Origin: Cinclus cinclus
Lineage: Eukaryota; Chordata; Aves; Passeriformes; Cinclidae
Direction of reading: 5' to 3'
Length of the DNA stretch: 64,000 nucleotides
Assembly: GCF_963662255.1 (NCBI RefSeq)
Contig: NC_085047.1
Span: 93,689,619-93,753,618, forward strand
The notes beneath the pieces were generated by a model, which was not told the origin of the DNA, searched no databases, and saw only the letters and a program-made list of their open reading frames with translations. The position numbers were made by a program, and so were the translations under genes. Shown here in pieces: positions 1 through 14,298 of this stretch. How positions within the stretch are numbered: position 1 is the first letter of the stretch; the number at the start of each line of letters is the position of its first letter.

Positions 1-82
1 ATCTGGATGTTCTCCTCCTTCCCTAAGCTGGGACAATGCCCTCTGTTCTTGGTGCTGCTTTTATTTGTCAGCCACAACTCCT

Positions 83-845
83 AATCATAGATCATAGAAC
101 CTCCTGAATTGGAAGGGACCCAGAAGGATCATTGAAGTCCAACTCCTGGCCCTAGGCTGGTTACCTGAAGAATCACACCCTGTGCCTGAGAGCGTTGTCT
201 AAATGTTTCTTGACCTTGCCAGGCTTGGTGCTGTGACCACTGCCCTGGGGAGCTGTTCCAGTGCCCAGCCACCCTCTGGGCTGATATCTAACCTAAACCT
301 TCCCTGACACAATTCAGGCCATTCCCCCGGGGGTCCTGTCACTGTCCCCACAGAGCAGAGATCAGTGCCTGTCCCTCCTCTTCCCCTCATGATGAAGCTG
401 TAACTGCAGTGAGGTCTCCCCTCAGTCTCCTGCAGGCTGAACAGACCAAGTGACCTCAGCCCACACAGCTTCCCCTCCAAACCTTCACCATCCTCATGGC
501 CCTCCTTTGGACACTCTCTAATAGTTCAATATCTTTTTATACTGTGGCACCCAGAACTGCCCCCAGCACTGGAGGTGAGGCTGCCCCAGCTCAGAGCAGA
601 GCAGGACAATCCCCTCCCTTGCCCAGCTGGCCATGCTGTCCCTGATGTCCCCAGGACAGGGTTAGCTCTCCTGGCTGCCAGGGCTCTGCTGGCTCATGTT
701 CAACTTGCCACTGACCACAGCCCCCAGGTCCCTTTCCCACAGCACTGCTTTGCAGCCTCTCACTCCCCCATCTGTCTGGGAGTCTGTCCATACACCCAGG
801 GTTGCCCTATCCTGCAGAGCAATGCTGCTTTCCTGCTTTCCTTTC
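83..845 (-). mobile_element. CR1 LINE fragment (intron 1)
   Basis: Read on the given strand it shows the reverse complement of the 3' end of avian CR1: aatcatagatcatagaacc, then ttggaagggaccc, gtccaactcctggccc, ccactgccctggggagc and ggtctcccctcag. The minus strand over about 590-740 reads as a piece of the CR1 ORF2 C-terminus (LNMSQQSPGSQES). Truncated at its 5' side, with indels, not able to code. The outer boundary near 845 is approximate. Confidence 0.88.
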
Positions 846-3800
846 TTCACTCTAAGTGCTCCAAGTAGTGCCAGTCTAGAGTGATGCTCACTGAGGTCAT
901 GTCAGCTGATGATAGGGATGTGAACCCTTCTATTCCTGATGACTCTGGGAACTACTGGAATTTGCACAGTTTAATTATTAAAATGCTTTAAAGTAAAGTA
1001 ACTCCTCTTTCCTTCTAGTATATTACTTAAATTAAATGTTTTATCTTAATGAGGTACTTTTCAAACCCAAACTATTTTACTTGGTGATCAAATAAACTGT
1101 TAGAGACAGAGAATAATAAATATTATAAAAACCTAATATAAATAAACATCCCCTTTAAAGCAAGCACCAGTAAAATTAAGGAAATAATTCTCTTGTAAAA
1201 CTTTTGCTTATATTATGTCTGGTTAAAAATGCTAATGGTTACTTTATCAAGCAGACTGAATCTGCCCTAAAAACTTGAATTATTTAATAATTGACTTTTT
1301 TCCTCTCTTTCAACTTCTGAATTACATCAAGTATAAAAATATACATAAGCCAATTCAAACAGAGTTACCATTTTCCTTGTGCAAGAAACATGAGCTGAGC
1401 CCAAAGGAAATGTAATTTTATTTTTAAAAGAATATTTTTTAATAATTTCTCTGTTGAAATTTATACACTTCTTTTTGATCTTTACCATGCAGATTTCTGA
1501 TCTATAAGGCAGCCAAACAGATGACACGTTTTGAATAAATAAAAAAAAGCTAGAAGATAACAATAAAGTCACTTAACTCCAGTCTAAAGTGTAATGCCAG
1601 AAGTGAAAGGCCCCTTGACAGTTATGAACACTTGCTGGCTCTGTAAGGCAGCAGTCACAAGTTTAAGGTTATGTATAGGCAGGATTAATACCCTTTTGGT
1701 TAACTACACACTTTTATCAAGTAGAGGTAGTGATTTTAATGACTTCATTTTTTAACTTTTCATGCAGTGTAAATATGAGATTCTTTTAAAAAGTGTTATT
1801 TAGATGTGTGGTTTAAAGTGTGGTCTGTTCTGGGGAGAGATTTGGGAATACATCTGGCGCATTAAGGATGTTGCCATAAGAATGACATGTTCTGAACTTT
1901 GAGTTTTAGTATGACTTTTGCAGATGTGCTGGCATTGAAAGTCAGTCCCGTGATGTGACTTTGGGTGGTTTTGCTTACATTTATCACTTTTAGTCCTGTT
2001 TTTTTCTTTTTTTTTTTGGTGAGGGCACTTTTTACTTAAAATTGTCAATATTTGCATATTTTATAGTAAAATTATTAAGCAGAACATTTTTTTATTCATG
2101 AATCTACATGGAATGTTCTGAAACAGCTAGATATTTATCATTTACAATGAACTTTAATTCTAGCAAAATGCTGGTCTCTTAGGGCCGTGTGAGATTTCAC
2201 ATTTATTTTGTACATGACTTGAGGACTTATATTATCTGAGGATAATTTTCTTGAGTTCATCCTGGTATGTTAGTGCTGGGAACATACTGTGGATCACAAG
2301 GAGGTATGCTTAAGGATGAAGGATAATTATAGATTTTAAATTTCTTTCTATATGTACTCTGGATGAGACATCTTCTAGAGGTGTTCACAGGCTGGGAATG
2401 TTTTTGGAAAGCTCATTTTCAACATCTCTCTGAGTCCCCTGAGATTTGCTAATTATGGTATAAAGCCATATTGGCAGTGCCACAACCTATGATCATCTTT
2501 GTAAGTAGGAAGCCTGGTAAAGCTTGAAGTCACATTGCAAGTAACTGCTAGAGTGAATGCAGCTAGTATCTACAATAATATGAAGCTGAAAATGATGATA
2601 TGATGATAATGATATGAAAAAGTATCTTACAAACCCAGATAAAATGGGGTTATTAGTCATACAGGTCATACAGGTACAGAAACTGGGAAGTATTGATCAC
2701 ATTTTTTCAAGAATAATTTAGATAAGCATAACTTTAGAGATACTTTCAACCTTCTTTCACAAATACTAATAAAAATGAAAGTACCTTTGTTGGTTACACT
2801 ATTGGAGAAGGGACTATGATCAATAGTATTTTGGTTTAAAGGTAAACTCTGGGGTTCTCCATCTTTTTCTGTCACAATGGGATGCAGTAGCTTGTAAGTT
2901 TATTAATTTACTGATTTATCTCATAAAATGACATGTGCCTTTAATAATTAAAGTACTTGTGACACCTATGTCAATCTTAAACCCCATGCATCAGACTGTT
3001 CCTAGACAGTTTTGCCTGTGGTCCTGTATGCATTATCTTGCCCCTCCACTATGGCAGCATTTATTTGATTGACCTCATTGTGAAGGTAATTCAATAAACG
3101 AAACAGTACCATTAAAAAACAAATGTGGGTAAAAAGGTCACTGTATTTAGTCCTCACATAGTTTAATTCCAGGGTGGGTTTGATGTGTTGAAGTGGCAGG
3201 GCAAGAGTGGGGCTGGGACTACAGAAGGGAAAACAAACATGTGTCAGGTCCCACCAAGGTCTCTGTGGCTTTACCTGTTGTGACGCAACCCTTCATCAAG
3301 TCTCAGGAGGAAAGGCCTTTTTTGTGTCCTTCATCTTGTCCTTTGGGTGCCTTATACCTCTTATTGGCAGGATCTTTTTCAGAAGAACTCTGAAATGGAT
3401 ACTCAGCCTGCTTCTATAATAGCCTGTGTTTATTAACTTCAGACAATTTTGATTAATTTTTTGATGAAGTATGAGATCTTTAGTATTGACCTTTCACTGG
3501 ATGATTGACCTTTAGCTTATTGTTTCTAATTCTAAATAACAAGCATGGATTTTTAAGCCTATCTGTGTCTGCTTAATCAGTGGAAGATATCTTATTGCTG
3601 AAACATTATCTGTCTGCTTCTTACACTTTTTAAATAAGCTGCTCACAAAATATTTACAGCTGGATCTCAATGTTCATCAATGTGCACTTCTGCTGACCTC
3701 TACATGTAGGAATACAGGTTAGGCAAATGTTTATTTTTTCTCAACTATAACTTTTCCATCACTCAGGAAGTTGCCATAGAAAAGAATGGATTTTCAGCCT

Positions 3801-6230
3801 CTCTTCTAAACCATGTTATTTCCGTTTCTGCAATGAAAGCTATTTACTTTTCTTTTTGTACCTAATTAGTACTGCATTTTTGTAAACTGTCAGATATCAA
3901 GCACTTCCCTGGATGCTCATGAAGTATGCTTTTATTTACAAAATGCAGTCAGCAACTGAAGTGGTACAATAAAAATTATGTTGTATGCTTTACAAGAGGA
4001 AAAAAATCAATTTTTGTCAGCTTCCTGTCTAGTCAACAAAGAAACATAAAAGAAAGAGAGGACTGACAAGTTTGTTTCCTTTTGCGTCTGGCAAATATTG
4101 CACACTAAAATAATATTTCCTGTGGCTATTTTGCTCTCATGTTCCAACACTTTAATTTTTATTAAAACTGGATTTTCAAATGTCAATTTGGAAAAATACA
4201 GATTGGAGAAAATTTTGTCTGTTTTACATTTGGACCAGACAAATAAATTAGAGTCCATGTCGATAGCACTGGTTTTAACTTGTGACTATGTTTCAAAAAT
4301 GGCAAAAGCATCCAGTTGACCCGCCACACAAGTAAAAGTGAGTTTCATGGCTGAAAAATAAATATATATTTTTTAAAAAAAAGTTGTTTGACAATCAGTC
4401 TAGGTTATTATTCAGTTACTTTTTAAAAACAAATTGCTCTTCAATAGATATGTTTATTTGCTATGCAATGTGCATTTAGAATGTCGCAAGCCAGTTGCAA
4501 GTGCAAATGGTTTTTTGGACTAAGGAGCTAATTTGTGTAGGAAGACACAGCACTATAGTTTCTACCAGAATAAATATTCTGCTATGTTTATGTAAGGGTG
4601 GAATTCAAAGCAAGTTACAGGTTCAGGCTACAGGACTTCAGGGCAATATAAGCCACACTGATGATTTACACTGACTTTCTCTGAACTCCTTTATGCCATA
4701 AGGCTCTTACCTAAGAACTGAATCCAACATGAGGTGGAACTGCCGCAAATGTGCATTTAATGAGACAAAGTGTGGGATTAAACAATCTAATTTTGCCCCT
4801 AAATCCCCTTTTCATGTAATTTTGATGTTCATTGGATGGACAAGGAAGATGTCAACATCCTGAGAGAGATCCAATCCATCCATTCCCTGTAAGCCAAACA
4901 TACACAAATGCTGTGAGATCTTATGAGTCATTCAAGTCACTGTTAGCTTTTATTCCAATGTTGTGATAGTGCTGCTCTTCAGGTAGCAAAAGACATGGGC
5001 TCCTCTCCATACCTCTTAATTCTCACAGAAGTTTTGCAGTCCATAGGGTGAGGCTTTGGCAAAGCTCATCTTCATCATTTTTGTTTTGAAGTGGGGTAGA
5101 AGGGAGTCAAACTGTCATAAGCTGTGGATGTCCAAGTGTGTTTGTTAAAGACAGAGGCTGTTGTTGATTGAGGGAAGTATTTTTGTGCTGCTGGCATTGT
5201 CTGTGAAGGATCTAGAGCCAGCATCTTGCTCCAGATGTAAGGTGATCCTCAGGGGCACACAGTTCACAGCAGACCTGTGAACTGAAGTAGTGATTTGGGA
5301 GTTACTTCTCAATTATCTGTCCAGTTGCTGAATGGCACATATTTTTTGAGGGTTAGGGTTTGTTTTGGAGTCTTTTTTTCCTCCTGCTTTTTTCTCTCTA
5401 GACTCTTTCTTAAAAGACAACACCACTTGGAAAAGTCCAAGTCTTTCCACATAGCTGGTGCTTCTCAAGAGGAATAAAGCATCCTTTGGGGTAATTTCTT
5501 TGTAACAGCAAAGGAAAGAAGAAAAAACACTTTTTTGACTCCTGGTCAATCATCTTTGTGCTTCTTAACAGGAGCTGAGTCTTCACTTCTCTGTTGAGCA
5601 AAGGCTTTTGTAAAACCATGAGCTTTGCATTTAAGAGGAATATCTCTTGAAAATTGTGATTCTTCAGGAGTCAGACAGATGCATATGCATCAGAAATCTT
5701 TAGATAGGCAGTAATGTCCTTTGGAATGTAGCTTGAACTGAGTGGTTTATTTCTGGGGTGTGCAGAGTTTTTAGGAGAAAAGATGTTGTTGTGTCCTGAA
5801 GAGAAAGTAGTTCATAATCAATGGTATCCTTGACTGAAGCAAAAGACAAAACTCAGTGGCCTGTTAAGGAGCAGAGAAAGCAATACTTTCCCTTACAGCT
5901 TTTTAGGAGTCCAAACAGATAAATGACTAGTGATTTGTCACTAAAATTATCAATGTAACTGAACTAAAGTTGTACGATGGGGCTTAAGAGAAGATGCCCA
6001 GATGGATTGATGACTTGCAATTTGTTAAAATATTTGAGAGAAAATGCATAGTGTAGACTCTGGTACTGCTTCCAGTCCAAAAATTATGGTAGTATTATAA
6101 TCCAAAAACATTTCATTTTAGGAAATACGCTTCCAATTTTAGGCCTTCCCTGTTGCGCTGCAGTTTCTAAAGCTGTCTGCAACAAGTGCCTGAAATCTTT
6201 CACTAGAGCAAATATTTCACTACAGCTGCC

Positions 6231-6252
6231 TTTTCTTTTTTTTTTTTTTTTT
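6231..6252. repeat. T-rich tract
   Basis: Twenty-two bases of T with one C, in intron 1. Confidence 0.9.
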
Positions 6253-9200
6253 CCTCCTGTGGCAGTGATATTGCCATAGGATGAACCTGTTTGGAAGAAC
6301 TTTGAGATCTGTGGGGAAGAAAAGTAGGTTTATCTAATGAATTTTTGTGTATTTTGGCTGAGTGCTAAGTAGACTAAACATGCTACATGCTTTTTAAATC
6401 CTGTGTTTGACAAGGATGTTGAACTGCTGTGGTTACTACCGCTGTTTCCAGAATACCATAAGGCTCTTAAAATGTACCAATTAGTTGCTCGTTAACAGTC
6501 TTGTAATTCATTGTTGAGTCTGTTGGCCAGAGTGAGGTCATTGCTGCCCTACCTGTCTCCTCAGTATTACTGAGGAGATGAGTGAGCTGGTGTTGTGAAG
6601 CGCAAATAATGTTTTTAAAATTGTTTATATTAATTGTTATTATTATTTCATCATCAGAAGTTTTGAAAAAGTTGAGGCTCCTTTTAGAAGAAAAGATAAC
6701 TTCATATGTTTTTCTTAAGAAATCACTTGGACAGTTCTGATAAATTTATGCAATAAAAGTTGCATATGTTCTAGTAAAATTGGCAAATCTTTAAATGCTC
6801 TATCAGACAGAGACCTCCTGGAAGGGTTGTAGTGGCAAGTTGTATATACCTGCAATATGCCATGGAGGTCAGTGGAGTCTTCCATTAAGATTTTCCTTGC
6901 ACAAGCTGCAACATTTGACAAGTATGGGCAGATCTTCCTGGTAAGGTCAGATGGGGCTGTGCATTGGGGATGTTCATGCTGTGCAGGTACAGCTACAGCT
7001 TCAGGGAGGGATTGCAGCACTGCTCTGTCTGTGCTGAGGAATTGCTGCCTGTGCCTGTGCAGAGCCTTGCTGCAGGTTCAGCCATACCCACATAAACCCA
7101 CATTGTTTCCTACGTAATGAAGGTTCAGGCTTGGGAGAACAGAAGGGTATGGAGCTGCTGGTGGGGAGCAGAGGACTAAAAAGGAGCAAGTGAACCCTGG
7201 TCATGCAGTGTATGTGACATGAAGGCAGGAGGCCTCCTGGGCAAGACCTTGTCCCTGGTGATGATGTTAACTGGAAGTACATACAACCTTCTCCACTGGT
7301 GATGGATCGCACTGCAGGAGGGTGGTAAGGGCCAGTTAGGAGCTGCACAAGTGAAAAGAGTGCTCAGGGGAAAGCCCTGCTCAGGTGGTGTGAGTTGAGG
7401 ATACAGCAGTCTATGCCTTTGCTGGGCTGTGTATCACTTGGGTTTCTGCTCTGCACTCGAGCATAGAAGTCCAGTTTATCTACTGTGCTTTTCTCACATT
7501 CTTTGGTGTGCATCCCAACTAAGAGGATTTTGCTTCTCCGTTTATTTAGTCTAGGCGAGAATGGTGGAGGCTGAAGACCTCTGCTTCCCAGCACTGTGTT
7601 TTTCAGAAGCTGTTACTTCTAAATGTATTTGTTTATGTTGATGCTCATGTTTATCAGCTAACGGAAGGGAAAGCACCGCTCATGGATGTGCTGTACACAT
7701 TTGCAAAATGGGTTCACCAGCTTCCTGCATATCTCTCCTGAGGCATCTCCTTTGCTTTCGGGTTTATGAAAATGCCTTGCTTGATGGGGGCTGCAGCTTG
7801 GGAAGGCTGCATCTCCCCTGCAGACTTCCTCTTGATGTGAACTCCCCAACGTAATGAGGGCTTGTTGGGGCCAGACAAATTTAAAAGGAAGACTTAGTGA
7901 TTGGGTGGACCATGGCAGAGGTGGTCTCTCCATCAGGACCAAACCCACGGCAGCCACAGGGATGATCCTGTGCCATTTGTGGCCCATGGTGGCACAGATC
8001 TGGGGATGGTTGCCACCATGGCATCCATCTCTTACCTCATTCCCAATGCTGCTTAGAGACAGCTGCTCCCTGTGAGAGGGGGGAAGGAGGGAGTCCACCT
8101 TGGCAGTTCCCTCTCATCCTGGTTCTGCCTTCAGCCTGGCCTGGGGAAGTGCTGGGAGGGGAAAGTGGCTGGGAGGGGCTGCATTCCCTGCTGAGCTGGT
8201 GGCCACCACCACCTCTCCCTCAAGCCTCTGCCTAGTTTTGGTGGCATTATGTTCTGCCTCCCTGCTGGAGGTGTCCTGGGGCAGACTTTCAGCCACACGG
8301 AGCACCCATACTCAGACTTACTATGGATGTGTTTGTGAAAATGGGGTCATGCACTGAACAGCAAAGGCACAGGGGCCAGAGAAACTCTGAGACATTTCTA
8401 GAAAGCAGTGAAGCCCTGCAGGTGTGAATTTATTGAGAAGACAGCAAGAAGACTGCCACCTGTCCTTGCACCACCAGCCACCACAGCACTGTAATGACAC
8501 TGTTTCCTTCTTGCCAGGTTATGGCTAAATCCAGCCTTCTACCTCTGGCAGGTGCTGTAAGCAGTTGTGTGGATCCGTCCCATAAGGCAGCAAGAAAAAC
8601 AAGCCTGTGTGATTTGTTTTGGAGTCTGCAACCTCTCTGCCAAGTTTGATGTTTGGTTAGCCCTCCACTTGTATATATGGGGGTTGCTAATGCCAGTTTC
8701 ACCAAACATGCAAGTTACAGACAGGGTGTTTGGATCTGTTCTGTGCAGGATTTTTTTTGCAGTTTGCTTCCCGAGCTCTTTGTATACGAGGCGGGTGATA
8801 AACTCTGCAACAGCCATGGGGGGTGAGGGGGTTTCTGCAACAGGATTCTCTGTCCTCTCTGTAGGTTTTTTCAGGTTAGCAAGATGAGGAGTGGGAGTTT
8901 CTTAGCTGTATCAACTGGCTTCAGTTTGCCCATTCACATAGTAGAAGAGTCCAGTGACGATTGTTAGCAGTGATTACCATAATCAAATTTAGGATGGGCC
9001 ATGCCCTTTGAAATGTATTCCTGAAAGCCCTTGTCACTGGGTGTTAGAAGCCCTGCAACATGCTCTAATCCTCAGCTGTCGGTGAAGTAACACCAGTGGC
9101 TGAGCACCAGAAGTTTCTACTGGCATCTGGAATTTTTTTCACTTCTTTGAATATAAAATTAAAAGTGGAGTTCTTGTATAAGAAAAGGGTACAAAACCTA

Positions 9201-10097
9201 CTGAATGGATAGTCCCTTGGTAAACACAGCCTTCTCTGTTGGAGGCTGAGCAGTATCTGACAGCCCATGGAAATAGACCTGTTAGTAGATAATGTTCATG
9301 GGAGGCTTTTTTAGTTTGTGTTCGCAAACAGTTATTTGCTTTGAGCTGTGCAGTACAGAGTCCTATAATGTGATACTCTGAAAATTTCCCCAAGTAAGCA
9401 GATACTTTGATTGTTTCCAGAGCTTCCTGTTAAAGAATGTAGTTAGAGGAAACAGTTGTTTTAAATGTCGTTTTTGTCCAAATATGGAACAACAGGAATA
9501 GCTATATTTCCTGTGAACTAACGGGAAGCCCCCTGGATTTGCATGACTTTGTGAAAATGATGTTCACATCACCAACAGGAAGGTCATATTCACAAAGCAG
9601 GGTAGTCCCATGACCTCCCCTCCAGGATAGACCCCAGGGGAATTTGGAAAAGAATGTAAAAAATGAGGTCCCAGCAACAAAACATTTCAGCGCCAGCAAT
9701 GTGATATTCTTTTGATTAAGAAGACAGAACTCTTTTAAAAACTTATTTTAAGTGAAGTACTTCCAACTGATGCTAATTTACAAAAATAAATATTTTCATT
9801 AATAATTAATTTAAAATCTACTAAATTCTAAAAATTTGCTAATATTCCCTTGAGTGACTGAAGTACACTGAATATAGTAAAGAATCTATGGTCTGTCTGC
9901 AATCTTTGTATGAATATCCTGCATGATTCTGGTAACACTAAAAACAACAAAACAGCCCTCCCACCAGCCAAACAGAAAAACCCTGCCAAAAATATATGAA
10001 CAGTGCCCTCCTGTCCCAGTAGCCCTAATGATTTTTTTTTCCCCTATTGTATTTTATGGAGTTTTTCTTCTGAAAATTGTATGGCTTTTCTCAGACT

Positions 10098-10230
10098 CAC
10101 AGAATATTCTGGGTTGAAAGACATCCACAAGGGTTATTGAGTCCAGCTCTTAAATTAAATGGCCCCATACAGAGATTGAACCCACAATCTTCATGTTACT
10201 AGCACCATGCTCCAATCAACTGAGCTAAAC
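10098..10230 (-). mobile_element. tRNA-Ile-derived SINE with CR1-like tail (TguSINE1-type)
   Basis: Read on the minus strand it begins with a tRNA-Ile-like head: TAGCTCAGTTG (A box), GAGCATGGTGCTAGTAAC covering the anticodon arm, then TGTGGGTTCAATC (B box). The tail is GAGCTGGACTCAATAACC to CAGAATATTCTGTG, the CR1-type end used for retroposition. This layout matches the songbird SINE known as TguSINE1. The copy carries substitutions and is not a functional tRNA. Confidence 0.82.
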
Positions 10231-13200
10231 TTTTAAATAAAACCAGAGCTGAATTGTTGTGATTAGTTCAAATTTCATCATGCAGAGCAGTACTTCAGAC
10301 AGTGCCTTGCCATTCCTTTCAGATATGATGAATTGGTTAATTTGGAATTTGGGACTCTAAAGCTCCCCTCAGACTAACAGGACTACTTAACTCATGCACT
10401 TTCATGCAAGTAATCATGAAATGCCAAAGTTTTCCACTGAGTAGGTTTGTTCAAGAAGACTTTTCATCTGGTCGAAAGCAATCCCCAGAAGATATGTTAG
10501 GAGAATGGCTCTGCATTTACAGAGAGAAATGAGTGGGGACCACTTCTGCTTCCTTCTGTTGCTCTCATGTACATCAGCCTACAACCAAAGAAGGTCTTCA
10601 GGAGAATGAGCATTTTAATTCTTAAGTTTAATGAGTGTTTGGAGATTATTGGGTTGCATGTATTTCCCTTGCTTAAACACAGGCATCTGGTGCCTTTATT
10701 TATTATATATTTACATAGACCAAGCAGATGTGACCAGGAACCTAGGGGAGAGCAGTTCCCACCTGGTGTGGCAATTGAAAGCAGGTGATATCCCACAGGA
10801 CATCTTGAATGGCACTTGTTCTGCTGTCCTCTGTGAAGACTGGATCTGCAGAAAACCGAAATGACACAACCAAGAACTTGAAATAGCTACTGCATGACAG
10901 AAGCTTCCAGTCACTGCTGATGAGAGCTGAACTTAATTTGCTGACCTAGAGGGTTAAAGCTTCAAAACCAATAAGTCCTCCCTTGGTTTAGGGAATTCCC
11001 TGAACAGCCATAACTCCATAACAGGAGTCTACCTATGATTTGCTGGGGAAAAAAAAAATATTAAAAAGCACATGAAGATAAGTTGCCAGCTGTGGTTTGT
11101 GGAGAGTTATTTTTGTTTGTTTTGGTTTTTAATAATGAGGAAAATAACCCTGGAGAGAAGGAAAGACTGGAGCTTGCATTATTAAAAAAAATAATAAAAT
11201 TTGTCCTTTTGTCTGCTATTTTTCTGTCTGTAGACATCTGAAATTGATGGGTTTGCAAAAGACAAGAGAACTGTGCTCAACTTCTGGTCTCTGCTTTCTG
11301 TCCTCAAAATGAAGGAACAGCAGATGTTCCTTTTCCTGAACCATTTTAAGAGTTGAAGTTCAAATCATCAGTCCAGAAAAACTGGCTTTGTATCAAGTAC
11401 TTTAAGGGTGTATAACTAAATTTTGCTAATTGCTAAGGCAGTGTGGATATTTTTTTTATTTGTTATCTTCTTTGTTCTAGCTAAGTGTAAGTCAGGAGTT
11501 TTAGCTACATGTTTTTTTTCAAAGTTGTTAATGGACTGTAAAATCAGTTAACAAAATACTAATTTTAACTGGAATATAGCAGTGGTTTCCTCTAGTGGTA
11601 CTTTGCACACAAAAGAGCAGTTCTGCTAATTCAGTAGTTATATCTAAAGGGTAAAGACAAGAATAGTAATACAGCCAGGGAGCTATTTTGACATTCTGGA
11701 AAGAGAAGAAAATATGACAGGAATGCAAGATAAGTGTCCTGCAGTTGGCATCAGCTCCCTATTTCTGTATTTGGTGGGATGTGAAATGTGAAGATGTTAT
11801 TGATCCAGCTCTCATGTCAGCTACATGAGTTGTATACCCGAGTGCTTAGGAAGAAGTGTGGTGTCTGTTACTTAGGGATTACTCTCCCCTGGGCTTCCAA
11901 GAGACTGAGTTTACACAGAGGTGGAAACGGGTTGATTTTGTAGAGTTAGGAGATTCAGACTTAAAGTTGTCACTGTCAAGCAGCCATCCTATTGGCCTAG
12001 CCTTTCTTGTGTTTCATCTTGAAACTGCTATTGGAATTCAGCTCAAATTGGGGTTTAAACTAAAGCAGTGTAGAGTGGGAAATCTACACTGTTTAATCAG
12101 AAAACAACATCAGTTCAAGCATCCCATCTAAACAGAAATTGTCATTTTATAAGGAATTAATCACAAGATGAAGTAATTATGATTATTTTTTACCTTTTTG
12201 AAGCACATTGGATATGAATTAGGTAATTTGTGAATCGTCTGAGAGTTTTGATATCTGTGCTAGCCTCACCATTCATCTGTTTACAGGTTTTTCTGTGATT
12301 TGAAAGACACTGTATTTTGTGCAGAAGTGACTATATTTCCTGGAACGAGATTTTTAACATTAATAAAGTTGAGTAAACAGGGGGAAGTTAATTAAATTTT
12401 TACCTTCCATTTGTGCTTTACAGTCTACAGTGTGAACTCGATTGATACCTAAGCAATGAACCTCAGCTGGTGGCTGCACAGCAACTGAGTTTCAGTAAGC
12501 AGAGCCTGAGGTGATGTTGTGGGAAAGAGAACTACATTTTGTCTTGAGAAATGCACTTCTGTAAGAGAGTGTAGCTTCCAAGAACTGACTCTGCCTTTGT
12601 ATTTTTTTGGAGATGTCTGTAGCCTCCAGAAATGGTGCATTTCCAAATATGGCAGTCGTCTCCCTCCTGGGCTGCTCATCTGGCTGTTCGCATCGGTGCT
12701 GTGCAAGTTCCAAGCAGTAGTCTTCAAATGCCAGGAAAGTAGCTGGATGTGGAAAAAACAGGGCAAAACGCAACAAGTCTGTAGCTGTGATCTGACAGAT
12801 GTCTTACAGGCTGCATTGCAGAGCAGAGTTTGTTCTGTCTGCTGCAGGGAATTTTAGCAGCTTTCTCAGCTCTGTCACTGACAGGACGTAAGGCTTGTAA
12901 GGCTCAGTATGTGGGTCATGGAAACTACAGGTCCAGACTGGGATGCCCATTCATTGGCAGGACTTTTTTTGAACTCTATGTTAATGTGATAGAAAATAAG
13001 TAGGTGTTCTTTAGGCAAACACTCAGGCTGCATGTAGCACTTCTGTGTGCCTCGTGTTGAAGGGACTTAATCTTTTTATAGTTTAATACTGATTTACTAG
13101 GATGATTCACTAAGCTTATCAGTTGCAGACAGTCTGGGAGAATGAAATGGAATGGAAATGCTTGTCAAGCAATGAAACAATTTGCATCACTAAAATAAGC

Positions 13201-14285
13201 TTCTGCTTCTGGGCAGACTTATATTTTGTGGGTGGATTAAGATACAATTAATGTCCTGTAATGTTACATGAGAGGCTGGCCTGTGGTGTGAGGAAGCTAT
13301 GGGTATTTGTAAATTGCGAGTGTACCATGCAAAATAGGGGAGGTACCTGGTGCAGTGCACCTGGCCAAAATATTTGCATTAGCCTGTAACTGGCTCCTAG
13401 ACAAGGGATAAAGAGCCTACCTTTTCATCTACCACTCCCCCCACAGATTTTGCTTCCTGCCAAGCACTGTTCCTTCTCTGTTTTGGCACTTGGAGGACAG
13501 CAGTGATTGCTCCAAGCTCCATGCAATTTCTGGGGAAGGCGTCTCAATGAGGACTTCTGGGAGACAGGACAAAGTTATTTCTCTCTTGTTGTCTCATTAT
13601 CTCTAGTCATATGTAGTGGGAATTCATTAAGTGTATTATTCATGTCATGAGAATGATTTAAAACCAAAGTTTAGAAAGGAACAATAATTTGCATAGTTTC
13701 ATTTAATTGCTGTACTTGCTACAATCATCCTTCTCTCTTCCAGCATCTCATTACTTAAGTGCCCCCTTGACCTCCTTAAAGTGACCTTTGATCCTCAAAC
13801 TTCTTCCAGTCTGGCCCTCCCATCTTCCCAGAGAAACAGGAGGAAAAACCTCATACTTCTTCCTAGTATAGGCAGAATGCTACCACGTTGCTCAGATTCT
13901 AAATGCATTTTAGTAGTTGAGGATAATGCTATTCAGTTGTGGCTGTCATCGCTGGCCAACCTCCCACCCACTGGCCGAGCTTGCAGTCAGTGATAGCAGG
14001 AGATGATGTTACTGTGAAATAAAGGCAGCGTTTTGTAGAGCAGGTGCCTCTTCTGGCATAGCAGGCTGCAGCCCTTGCCCCAGACAGGACCTTGTGCAGT
14101 TGTGCTCCCTGGTGCTCAGTACCTTCTTACCTTCCTCGCCTTTGTTTATTCTAATCTGAGGCATTAGCAAACAGGAAAAATTGAATATAATGGACTCATT
14201 TTTGTGGGGACCAAAAGAAACTCGAAAGCACAGTCCATTCTTCTGGCTATGCTAAATTTGAGAACAAAGCCATACTTAAATAACA

Positions 14286-14298
14286 ACTTTTTTTTTTT
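14286..14298. repeat. Short T tract
   Basis: Thirteen or so T followed by CCCC in intron 1. Low complexity only. Confidence 0.8.

Noticed and set aside
575..868. Open frames at 575-868 and 51813-52118 that look like a shared protein family
   Set aside because: Both are antisense readings of CR1 LINE copies, not genes.
7658..8098. 146-codon minus-strand open frame and overlapping plus-strand frames in intron 1
   Set aside because: It lies in a locally GC-rich section where stops are rarer. No known protein pattern is seen and frames are open on both strands.
10098..10230. A tRNA-Ile gene
   Set aside because: The tRNA-like head carries arm-breaking changes and runs straight into a CR1-type tail, as in a SINE.
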